Part shown: positions 14,733 through 21,361 of the stretch, one piece after another
Position numbering within the stretch: the first letter of the stretch is position 1
Layout: each line of letters starts with the position of its first letter
NCBI GenBank assembly: GCA_035512775.1
Contig: DATKDI010000033.1
Location: forward strand, 1-22,288
Source of the DNA: JAJNBA01 sp035512775
GTDB lineage: Bacteria > Actinomycetota > UBA4738 > HRBIN12
Reading direction: 5' to 3'
DNA length: 22,288 bases
Program-made: the position numbers and the translations under genes
Notes under the pieces: generated by a model
Database searches by the model: none
The model's input: only the letters and a program-made list of their open reading frames with translations
Told to the model about the DNA's origin: nothing

Positions 14733-16400
14733 GTGCCCGAGCGGTACTCGCGCGCCGAGCACGCGACACGACACGGGCCGACCGCCGGCGACCGTGTCCG
14801 CCTGGGCGACACCGACCTCTGGATCCGGATCGAACGCGACCTCACCGATCCCGCCGACCAGGCGCTCTGGGGCTACGCGAAGAACTGGCGCTCCGGGCTG
14901 GCCCAGCACGACCGCGCGACCACCGAGAGCGAGCTCGACACGATCGTCGCGAGCGCGGTCGTGCTGGACCCGTTGCTCGGCGTCCTGAAGGCGGACATCG
15001 GGATCAAGGACGGACGGATCGCGGGGATCGGGCGTGCAGGGAACCGCGATATCACCGACGGCGTGGACCTCACGATCGGGCCGAACACGTGGCCGGTCCC
15101 GTGTCACGGGTTGATCGCCACGCCGGGAGCAGTCGATTCCCACGTGCACCTGCTCTCTCCGCGTCTGATCCCCGTCGCGCTGTCCGCCGGTGTGACGACC
15201 CTCATCACCGCGGGGTTCGAAGAGCCCCCGTGGCGGATGCTCCGGACCTTCGAAGCGTTCGAGCACCTCCCCGTGAACATCGGGCTCCAGCCCTCCGCGC
15301 GGACCGGCGTACCGGGGCAGCTCGAGGCCGCGATCGAGGCCGGCGGCGTCGGTCTGAAGATCCACGAGGACTGGGGCGCCTACCCCGAGGTGATCGACGA
15401 GGTGCTCCGTGCCGCCGACGCGCACGACGTCCAAGTCTGTTTGCATACCGACGGACTCAACGAGTCGTGTGAGCTCCAGGACACGGTCGAGGCGATCGCA
15501 GGGCGGGCGATCCACGCGTACCACGTGGAGGGCTCCGGCGGCGGCCACATCCCCGACCTGATCGGCATCGTGCGGGAGCCGAACGTCTTCTGCTCCTCGA
15601 CCACGCCGACGATCCCCTACGGGCCCTCGACCGCCGCCGAGCAGCTCGACATGAAGCTGATCGTCCACGAAGGCAACCCCGCGCTGCCCGACGACGTGGT
15701 GGCGGCCCGCGAGCTGGTCCATCCCGCGACGATGGAGGCCGAGGGGCCGCTGCACGACCTCGGGGCGATCTCGATCGCGAACTCGGACTCACAGGGCATG
15801 GGACGGATCGGTGAGACCGTCCGCCGGACGTTCCAGCTCGCCCACGCGATGAAGGCCGCTCAGAGGGAGGCAACCGACGACGACAACGAGCGGGTCCTGC
15901 GCTACCTGGCCAAGGTGACCGAGGAGCCCGCCCGCGTCCACGGCATCTCGGAGGAGGTCGGCTCGCTCGCCCCGGGGCGGCTCGCCGACCTCGTCCTGTG
16001 GGAAGCGTCCTCCTTCGGCGTCAAGCCGGTGATGGTCTTCAAGGGAGGTGTGGTGGCGTGGGGCGCGATCGGTGAAGGCAACGCCAGCGTCCACGGAGCG
16101 CAGCCCACCCGGTACGGACCCGATTGGGGCGCGACGGGCGTGGCCCCGGCGGCGCTGTCGACCACGTTCGTCTCCGCGGCCGCGTTGGATGCCGGGATCG
16201 CGAGGACGCTCGGCACCCGGCGGCGGCTCGTCGCCGTGCGAGGCACGCGCTCGGTCCGCCGCGAGGATCTCGCTCGCAACCGGACGGTGCCGGAGATCGA
16301 CGTCTCACCTGAGGACGGGACCGTGACCCTGGACGGGCAGGTGCTCCGGTGCGACCCGGTCACCCAGGTGCCGCTCTCACGCCGGTATCTCCTCGCGTAG
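14733..16400 (+). CDS. ureC: Divergent urease alpha-subunit homologue
   Basis: This is the catalytic subunit of a urease or urease-like nickel hydrolase, 555 residues against about 567-570 in typical UreC. All metal ligands of Klebsiella urease have counterparts: H137 and H139 (DSHVHLL), carbamylated K209 and H211 (LKIHEDWGA), H238 (LHTDGLNES), H264 (HVEGSGGGH) and D352 (NSDSQGMGR). The catalytic flap histidine is kept (H312). However, the flap cysteine is V311, the substrate-contacting arginine (Klebsiella R336) is L328 by ungapped alignment, and the loop after GVTT lacks about 12 residues. The start is GTG 4 bases after ureAB. No ureD, E, F or G is nearby, so maturation would need genes elsewhere. 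Urea hydrolysis is likely but not certain. Confidence 0.92.
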   Translation: MPERYSRAEHATRHGPTAGDRVRLGDTDLWIRIERDLTDPADQALWGYAKNWRSGLAQHDRATTESELDTIVASAVVLDPLLGVLKADIGIKDGRIAGIGRAGNRDITDGVDLTIGPNTWPVPCHGLIATPGAVDSHVHLLSPRLIPVALSAGVTTLITAGFEEPPWRMLRTFEAFEHLPVNIGLQPSARTGVPGQLEAAIEAGGVGLKIHEDWGAYPEVIDEVLRAADAHDVQVCLHTDGLNESCELQDTVEAIAGRAIHAYHVEGSGGGHIPDLIGIVREPNVFCSSTTPTIPYGPSTAAEQLDMKLIVHEGNPALPDDVVAARELVHPATMEAEGPLHDLGAISIANSDSQGMGRIGETVRRTFQLAHAMKAAQREATDDDNERVLRYLAKVTEEPARVHGISEEVGSLAPGRLADLVLWEASSFGVKPVMVFKGGVVAWGAIGEGNASVHGAQPTRYGPDWGATGVAPAALSTTFVSAAALDAGIARTLGTRRRLVAVRGTRSVRREDLARNRTVPEIDVSPEDGTVTLDGQVLRCDPVTQVPLSRRYLLA

Positions 16401-16441
16401 CGATCCGGGCGAAGCGATCTGGGCGTCGCGATCTCAGTCGC
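16400..16441. repeat. Three imperfect 14-bp tandem units between ureC and the globin gene
   Basis: Units beginning GCGATCYGGGCG (16400-16413, 16414-16427) and a third, more diverged unit GCGATCTCAGTCGC (16428-16441) fill the gap between the convergent stops and run into the last codons of the globin gene. Replication slippage is the simplest explanation. Confidence 0.5.
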
Positions 16442-16811
16442 GGTTCCGCATCGCCTCAGCAGCCATCTCGAAGTACTCGAGGAGCGCTCGACGAACAGGC
16501 TCCTGAGGAGCCATCTCGTCGACCGCGGCCCGCATGTGGAACAGCCATCGATCCCGCTCCCCCGGCCCGACGGCGAACGGCGCGTGCCGCATCCGGAGGC
16601 GAGGGTGCCCGCGCTCGGCGTCATAGGTCGTCGGCCCACCCCAGTACTGCGCGAGGAACAACGTCAGATGCCGGGTGGAGGGCTCGAGATCGTCCGGATA
16701 GAGGGGACGCAGCACCGCGTCGTTCGCCACGCCCTCGTAGAAGACCTCGATCAGGCGCTCGAAGAACCGCATGCCGCCGACCTCGTCGTAGAGCGTGACC
16801 TCCTCGCGCAT
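16434..16811 (-). CDS. glbO: Group II truncated haemoglobin (GlbO type)
   Basis: This 125-residue haem protein is very close in pattern to mycobacterial GlbO. Proximal H76 lies in RLRMRHAPFAVG. Y25 (B10), Y38 (CD1) and W89 (G8) define the group II distal pocket. FLAQYWGGPTTY and GHPRLRM are family signatures. Roles of the family include oxygen or NO/peroxide chemistry near the membrane. It lies 9 bases after the propeller lipoprotein gene on the same strand, so it may be co-transcribed. It also has its own TAGACT element exactly 6 bases before the ATG, suggesting an extra leaderless promoter. The adjacent ureC gene is convergent and probably unrelated. Confidence 0.93.
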   Translation of the reverse strand: MREEVTLYDEVGGMRFFERLIEVFYEGVANDAVLRPLYPDDLEPSTRHLTLFLAQYWGGPTTYDAERGHPRLRMRHAPFAVGPGERDRWLFHMRAAVDEMAPQEPVRRALLEYFEMAAEAMRNRD

Positions 16812-16817
16812 CCCGCG

Positions 16818-16823
16818 AGTCTA
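16818..16823 (-). promoter_or_regulatory. -10 element for glbO overlapping the upstream stop codon
   Basis: TAGACT (minus strand) is followed by 6 bases and the glbO ATG. Its first three bases are the TAG stop codon of the upstream lipoprotein gene. Confidence 0.45.
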
Positions 16824-18044
16824 CGGAGTACCCACCGGCGACCAGGCGACGACGGATCCGTCTTCGACGACGAACCTGGGATCTTCGGCGTCGAGGTCCT
16901 GCACCCAGATCCCCGCACGGTCGCCGATCAACCCCGGGAACGCGAACGATCGCCCGTCGGGCGACCAGAGCGTCATCGTCTGCGCGAACTGCCCGAAGAA
17001 CGGCATGTAGTCGCGCAGGTAGGTCGGGCTGGGGATGAAGGCCGATCCGACGGCGTTCGTCTCCTTCCCGTCCCAGACGTGCCAACGATGCGTGGTGGGA
17101 TCGTCCCCTTCCGCCGGTGTCATCAACAACAGTCGTCTCCCGTCGGGACTCCAGTGGAACGCGGAGGTCGGAAGATCGGAAGCGGAGCGTGATCGTGCGG
17201 AATCGATGCCGATCACCGACACCGTGCCGAAGCCCTCGCCCGCATCCACCCGATAGGCGATCCTGCTGCCGTCCGGGCTGACCACGAACTCGATCGCACC
17301 CCGGAATCGGACGAGCTCTCTCGGCCGGCCGTCACCGCGTACGACCAACAGTTGCTCGTCGCCGTCGTGCACCGCGTACACGAATCGCCCGTCCTCCAGC
17401 CACACGGGGGCGTGGAACATCCCGGGCCGTTCCTCGATCGGCTCGAGGGCACCACCCGCGAGGTCGAGCGTCCCGAGGGTGTCCGTGCCGACGTGGATCA
17501 AGAGCTGGTCGCCCTCTGGCGCCCACGAGAGGTAGAAGGGCTGCCCGGCGCCGAGCGTCGTCGCGACCGGTCCCCCGTCGGCGCCTGTGTCCGCGACCCC
17601 CATCCCGACCACCCCGCGGAAGCTCCCCAGGTAGGCGAGCCTCGACGATGTCGGGTCCCACTGCAGGAAGAAGGTGCCGGCGTCCACGACGACCTCGCGA
17701 CGACTGGACCCGTCCACGTGACTCGTCACGAGCGTCGAAGAAGCCGGCGGGGCCGCCGTGCCGATCTCCACCCACGCCACGAGGGCGCCGTCCGGCGACC
17801 ACACCGGCTGGCGAGTCTCGAAGTCCAGATCGTCTACTCCACGGAGGCGGACCGCCGCATCGCCGTCGCGACCCACCGTGAGGATGCTCCCGTCGTCCAT
17901 CAGCACGAGCAGATCGCCCGTGGCGCGGCCGGGGAAGGCGCCCAGGGACGGCAGCGCCCCCGTGGGTCCGTCGGGTGCGCTCCGCGTGCACGCGGCAACG
18001 AGCGCGGCCATCGCGATCAGCGCGGCGCGGCGACGCACCTTCAT
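16821..18044 (-). CDS. Lipoprotein with WD40/PD40-like beta-propeller repeats
   Basis: The 407-residue protein starts with a lipoprotein signal (MKVRRRAALIAMAALVAAC, lipobox cysteine near residue 19). The mature part is a series of propeller-like blades with the TolB/PD40 signature of W-S-P-D-G: QPVWSPDGALVAWVE, LSWAPEGDQLLIHVG, FVVSPDGSRIAYRVD, FHWSPDGRRLLLM and TLWSPDGRSFAFPG. Five to seven blades are likely. Such proteins act as extracytoplasmic binding or scaffold domains; no enzyme motif is seen. The ATG sits 6 bases after TACGCT without a ribosome binding site, and it overlaps (ATGA) the stop of a small upstream reading frame. glbO follows 9 bases downstream. Confidence 0.85.
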   Translation of the reverse strand: MKVRRRAALIAMAALVAACTRSAPDGPTGALPSLGAFPGRATGDLLVLMDDGSILTVGRDGDAAVRLRGVDDLDFETRQPVWSPDGALVAWVEIGTAAPPASSTLVTSHVDGSSRREVVVDAGTFFLQWDPTSSRLAYLGSFRGVVGMGVADTGADGGPVATTLGAGQPFYLSWAPEGDQLLIHVGTDTLGTLDLAGGALEPIEERPGMFHAPVWLEDGRFVYAVHDGDEQLLVVRGDGRPRELVRFRGAIEFVVSPDGSRIAYRVDAGEGFGTVSVIGIDSARSRSASDLPTSAFHWSPDGRRLLLMTPAEGDDPTTHRWHVWDGKETNAVGSAFIPSPTYLRDYMPFFGQFAQTMTLWSPDGRSFAFPGLIGDRAGIWVQDLDAEDPRFVVEDGSVVAWSPVGTP

Positions 18045-18202
18045 CCCCGAAGCGTACGCCCGGAGGCGCGCGGGAGTGCCCCCTGTCCGAGCTGTGGACC
18101 TAGGCCCGGCCTCGGCCGCCGGGCCGCCGATGCCCGTATCCACCTGGTGAGCCAGGTGATGATCGCGAGGGCGAGGACCGTCGCCACCAAGACAGGCACC
18201 AC
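18041..18202 (-). CDS. Possible small single-pass membrane protein
   Basis: A 53-codon minus-strand frame starts with GTG (an upstream GTG at 18235 would give 64 codons). It encodes one clear hydrophobic helix (VVPVLVATVLALAIITWL) followed by a basic, Pro/Arg-rich tail. Its TGA overlaps the ATG of the propeller lipoprotein gene as ATGA, and a TATCGT -10-like element lies 15 bases upstream. The overlap and helix favour a real gene. The low-complexity tail and the separate TACGCT promoter inside it argue for caution. Confidence 0.35.
   Translation of the reverse strand: MVPVLVATVLALAIITWLTRWIRASAARRPRPGLGPQLGQGALPRASGRTLRG
18051..18056 (-). promoter_or_regulatory. -10 element for the propeller lipoprotein gene
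   Basis: TACGCT on the minus strand is followed by 6 bases and the ATG at 18044, the same arrangement as at the SDR and ureAB genes. Confidence 0.5.
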
Positions 18203-18217
18203 ACGAACCAGGCAAGC

Positions 18218-18227
18218 ACGATAGCCT
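18218..18227. promoter_or_regulatory. Overlapping divergent -10 elements (dodecin and small membrane ORF)
   Basis: ACGATAGCCT reads TAGCCT on the plus strand (18222-18227) and TATCGT on the minus strand (18223-18218), sharing two bases. The plus element would give dodecin a leader of about 45 bases with a GGGGGAGG ribosome binding site. Confidence 0.4.
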
Positions 18228-18279
18228 GTGGCCACGCCAGGGGTGGCGAGAGCTGGCCGGGCAAGAGGGGGAGGACCAG

Positions 18280-18489
18280 ATGAGCGACAGCGTCTATCGG
18301 GTCACCGAGGTGATCGGCACCAGCGCCACCTCGTGGGAGGAAGCGGCCAAGAATGCCGTGGAGACCGCGGCCAAGACCCTCCGGGATCTCCGCGTCGGCG
18401 AGGTCGGGAAGTTCGACGTCACGATCGAGGACGGCAAGGTGACCAGCTACCGCGCGCGCGTGAACATCTCGTTCAAGTACGAGGCCTGA
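18280..18489 (+). CDS. Dodecin (flavin-binding storage/buffer protein)
   Basis: Dodecin forms a hollow dodecamer that binds flavins, buffering free FMN/FAD and limiting photochemistry. The 69-residue protein is full length and matches throughout: VYRVTEVIGTSATSWEEAAK with the flavin-stacking tryptophan W19, then AVETAAKTLRDLRVGEV and the final strands KVTSYRARVNISFKYEA. A strong ribosome binding site (GGGGGAGG) precedes the ATG by about 5 bases. A second small gene follows after 18 bases. Confidence 0.95.
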   Translation: MSDSVYRVTEVIGTSATSWEEAAKNAVETAAKTLRDLRVGEVGKFDVTIEDGKVTSYRARVNISFKYEA

Positions 18490-18507
18490 TCGATGGAGGG
18501 ATCCGCG

Positions 18508-18765
18508 ATGGACATCGACCTGCTCCGCGAGGAGATCGAGAAGCTGGTCCTGCTCGAGGAGGTCGCCGAGCGGCGCCAACAGATGATCGAGAAGCAGCTC
18601 GACGATGCGGCGGAGTCCGGGATCTCGCCAGAGACGATCCGGCAGCAGCTCGGATTGTCGAAGGAATCGATCCAGAAGCTCCTGGATCAGAAGACGCCCG
18701 ACCTCGCAGAACGCCTCGGCATCTCCCAGGAGAGCGCCGAGAACCTGGAACAGCCGATCGGGTAA
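18508..18765 (+). CDS. Small acidic helical protein downstream of dodecin, HTH-like
   Basis: I do not recognise a family for this 85-residue protein. It is almost wholly helical and charged: LLREEIEKLVLLEEVAERR forms a heptad-like helix, then TIRQQLGLSKESIQKLLDQ resembles a helix-turn-helix, followed by a third similar segment LAERLGISQESAENLEQ. The repeated L-G-(L/I)-S-(K/Q)-E-S pattern suggests an internal duplication. There is no membrane segment. GGAGGG lies 8 bases before the ATG at 18508; another ATG at 18493 overlaps that ribosome binding site and is less likely. It is probably co-transcribed with dodecin. Confidence 0.78.
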   Translation: MDIDLLREEIEKLVLLEEVAERRQQMIEKQLDDAAESGISPETIRQQLGLSKESIQKLLDQKTPDLAERLGISQESAENLEQPIG

Positions 18766-18982
18766 TCGCCTCTCCCGGGGTCGCGAGGCCGGCTCATGCG
18801 GGTTCGCCGACGTGCCTTTCCTAGGTCGATGGTCTCTTCGGCGGAGGCCCGGCCAACCCCCCGAAATGAACGACCGACGGATGAACCACCGACAGCCGCA
18901 CGGCTACGGTCATCGAACCCTGCGTCCTACAGCGGACCGCAGGGGGTGCCGCCCCGGAGTCCGCCGTTCGGAGGCAACCCAG
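18766..18982 (+). promoter_or_regulatory. Intergenic leader of the kinase-sigma gene: promoter and hairpin
   Basis: No gene is seen in these 217 bases. A TACGGT -10-like element lies at 18905-18910. Just after it, 18918-18944 folds into a hairpin: CCCTGC pairs with GCAGGG and GTCC with GGAC around a TACAGC loop, with one bulged C. A transcript from the TACGGT element would carry this hairpin at its 5' end, ahead of the GGAGG ribosome binding site at about 18970. Further upstream GGCCGG/CCGGCC and CGCCG/CGGCG (about 18786-18862) could also pair, perhaps as a terminator for the dodecin operon or a structured RNA. I could not match a known riboswitch. Confidence 0.35.
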
Positions 18983-21361
18983 ATGACCGAAGCTTCACCC
19001 GGCGCCATCCACCGCAAGCCGGGTCATCACGACCCGGCGGAGGCGCCCCGCGCGAGAGACCGGGGCGTGCCCGGCGGTCCCCTGCCGATCGAGTTCCGCA
19101 CGCTCCGCGTCGGCATGCGGGTGACGCTCCTCGCCCCGCTCGCCGCCGCGGCGATGTTCGTCCTCGCGGCGAGAGCTCGCGTAGACCTCGGCGGATGGGG
19201 ATTGGCGCTGACCGGGCTCGCCGTCGCGGCCGCGCTCGCGACGCTGTTGCCGTGGGATCGGCTCCTGGCAACTCGGACCGGGATGAACCTGCTCGCCGTG
19301 TGGGCGGTCACGGCCCTCGGCATGGTCACCGTCGGCGTCTGGGCCACCGGTGGCGCGCGATCTCCACTCGTCCTCCTCTACGCCCTCACGACCGTGTTCT
19401 TCGCCGTCGCATTCCCGCCGAGAGGACAGGTCGCGCTGCTCGCCATGACCCTCGTCGGCTACGGTCTCGCGCTTCGTGCCGCCGATCAGGGTCCCCTCCC
19501 CTTGGTGGTGCTGTCCGTCCTCACGTTCCTGGCGGGATTCCTCGTCCAGGAGATCCGCGTCCAGGTCCGCGCGGCCTGGGACGCTCGGACCGAGGCCGAT
19601 CGACGATGGGCGCTCCTCGCCACGGTCTCCGCCGCCGCGAGGGACATGAGCAGTTCGACCGTCGATGCGGATCAGGTCCTGGAAACCACGATCGAGGCGG
19701 TCGCAGGTCTGGGCTTCCCGTTCGCCCGCGTCTTCGTTCGTGAGGTCGATGGCTGGCACACCGTGCCGGAGTCGTCCGCTCCGGAAGCGACGATCCCGGA
19801 GGTCGTTGTTGCCACGGCCGAATCAGGAGAGTTCGCGGTGTTCCGCGGGCGGAAGCGTGGGCTCCCGATGTTCGGCGCGGCCGTTCCCATCAAGGTCAGC
19901 GACGGCGTGGCAGCGGTGCTCGTCGTCGGTTCGGAGGTAGAGCCCGGTCCCAAGGTGCAAGACGTCGAGGTCTTCCGGATGCTCGCGTCGCAGGCGAGCC
20001 TGGCCTTGGAGAACGTCCGTCGCTTCGAAGAGCAGCGACAGGTGATCCAGCGCCTGGCGGATCTCGACCGGATGAAGAACGACTTCCTTTCGACCGTCTC
20101 GCACGAGCTTCGAACCCCTCTGACCGTCATCACGGGGATGGGCCGCACGCTGGAGCACCAGTGGGAGACCATCGACGACGAGATCCGCACCGACTTCCTG
20201 ACGCGTTTGAACGCGAACGCGGCCACGCTCGATCACGTCATCGGACAGCTCCTGGACTTCTCGAAGCTCGAAGCGGGACAGCTTCGTCCGGACACGAGGG
20301 AGATCGATCTGTCGAAGCTCCTGCCGGAGATCGTCGACCGGCTCGCCTCATTGTTGGACGGCCATCAGCTCGAGCTGGATGTCGCATCCGGAGTGTCCAC
20401 GCAGGCCGATCCCGGCCTGATCGAACGGATCGTGGAGAACCTGCTCTCGAACGCCTCGAAGTACACCCCGGAGGGCAGCCGCGTGATCGTGAGCGCACAT
20501 GAGGACGGCCCGGACCACGTGATCGTGGCGGTGAGCGACGATGGCCCCGGCATACCCGAGGGTGAAGTCGCACGGATCGGTGAGCGGTTCTTCCGTGGGG
20601 GCGACGTGCACACTCGCTCCACGCGCGGAACCGGCCTCGGACTGGCGGTGGTCTCCGAGATCCTCGAGCTTCACGGTTCGCGCCTCGACGTGGAGAGTCG
20701 GGTCGGTGAAGGCTCGCGCTTCTCGTTCCGCCTGGCGAAGGACCCGATCATCGCTCTCCCGGCACCATCGCCAAAGCCACGCCTGGACCTGTCGAGTGCC
20801 GAAGAGCAGACGGAAGCCGTCATGCCGACCCATCTGGCGCCGCGCCTGCGGGGCGAGCGGTTCGAGACGGTCTTGACCGCCGCCACCACGGGTGTCGAGT
20901 GGGCGATCGGTCTCCTCTACCGGGAGTTCCACCCCGCGATCTTGCGATACCTCCAGGCCCGTGGCGCCCATTCGCCGCAAGCCGCGGCGGGACGAGTGTG
21001 GCTGCAGGTGGCCCGAGGACTTCAGCACTTCACCGGCGACGAGGTCGCGTTCCGCCGCTGGCTGTTCGACCTGGCCCGTCAGCCCCTCGAAGACGATGAG
21101 CTCGACGATCCCACCGAGGTCGAGGGTGGTGCGCCGCGACCGATGTCCGACTCACTCGCGAAGGTGGCCGCGCTTCCGTCCGGTCATGCCGACGTGCTGC
21201 TGCTCAGAGCGCTCGGGCACCTCGAAGTGGACGACGTGGCGTTGATCACGGGTCAGGAAACGGGAGCCGTCCGGCTCCTCGAGATGGACGCGTTGCGACT
21301 CCTCCGCGCCGAGGCGGACGCGGACGCCGAAGCCGCCACGATCGCGGAGGTGGGCCGATGA
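18983..21361 (+). CDS. Membrane histidine kinase fused to a C-terminal ECF-sigma-like domain
   Basis: The 792-residue protein reads in one frame. Residues about 45-190 hold five or six membrane helices. Residues about 213-346 form a GAF-like sensor domain. HisKA has the phospho-acceptor H374 in FLSTVSHELRTPLTVI. The ATPase domain has N490 (NLLSNASKYTP), SDDGPGIPEGE, ERFFRG and RGTGLGLAVVSEI, so the kinase looks intact to about residue 588. After a linker, residues about 627-780 resemble an ECF sigma factor: ALYREFHP-like LLYREFHPAILRYLQAR, VWLQVARGL, AFRRWLFDLAR (region 2), and LPSGHADVLLLRALGHLEVDDVALITG (region 4). Positions that normally carry basic DNA-contacting residues are acidic or neutral here. 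GGAGG precedes the ATG; the stop overlaps the next gene as ATGA. No response regulator is adjacent. Confidence 0.88.
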   Translation: MTEASPGAIHRKPGHHDPAEAPRARDRGVPGGPLPIEFRTLRVGMRVTLLAPLAAAAMFVLAARARVDLGGWGLALTGLAVAAALATLLPWDRLLATRTGMNLLAVWAVTALGMVTVGVWATGGARSPLVLLYALTTVFFAVAFPPRGQVALLAMTLVGYGLALRAADQGPLPLVVLSVLTFLAGFLVQEIRVQVRAAWDARTEADRRWALLATVSAAARDMSSSTVDADQVLETTIEAVAGLGFPFARVFVREVDGWHTVPESSAPEATIPEVVVATAESGEFAVFRGRKRGLPMFGAAVPIKVSDGVAAVLVVGSEVEPGPKVQDVEVFRMLASQASLALENVRRFEEQRQVIQRLADLDRMKNDFLSTVSHELRTPLTVITGMGRTLEHQWETIDDEIRTDFLTRLNANAATLDHVIGQLLDFSKLEAGQLRPDTREIDLSKLLPEIVDRLASLLDGHQLELDVASGVSTQADPGLIERIVENLLSNASKYTPEGSRVIVSAHEDGPDHVIVAVSDDGPGIPEGEVARIGERFFRGGDVHTRSTRGTGLGLAVVSEILELHGSRLDVESRVGEGSRFSFRLAKDPIIALPAPSPKPRLDLSSAEEQTEAVMPTHLAPRLRGERFETVLTAATTGVEWAIGLLYREFHPAILRYLQARGAHSPQAAAGRVWLQVARGLQHFTGDEVAFRRWLFDLARQPLEDDELDDPTEVEGGAPRPMSDSLAKVAALPSGHADVLLLRALGHLEVDDVALITGQETGAVRLLEMDALRLLRAEADADAEAATIAEVGR

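Noticed and set aside
14126..14845. N-terminal extension of chrA
   Set aside because: Would cover ureAB antisense; the ATG at 14125 starts just before the recognised CHR sequence and has a fitting -10 element.
14535..15755. Minus-strand reading frame opposite ureAB/ureC
   Set aside because: Antisense artefact; no recognisable domain and the urease motifs occupy the other strand.
18780..18870. Known riboswitch (c-di-GMP or similar) in the leader
   Set aside because: Some pairing and a CTAGGT string are present, but the conserved core of the classes I know is missing.
18605..18982. Longer N-terminus for the kinase-sigma gene
   Set aside because: Would overlap the dodecin-linked gene in another frame; the ATG at 18983 has a good GGAGG site and the extension is Arg/Pro-rich noise.
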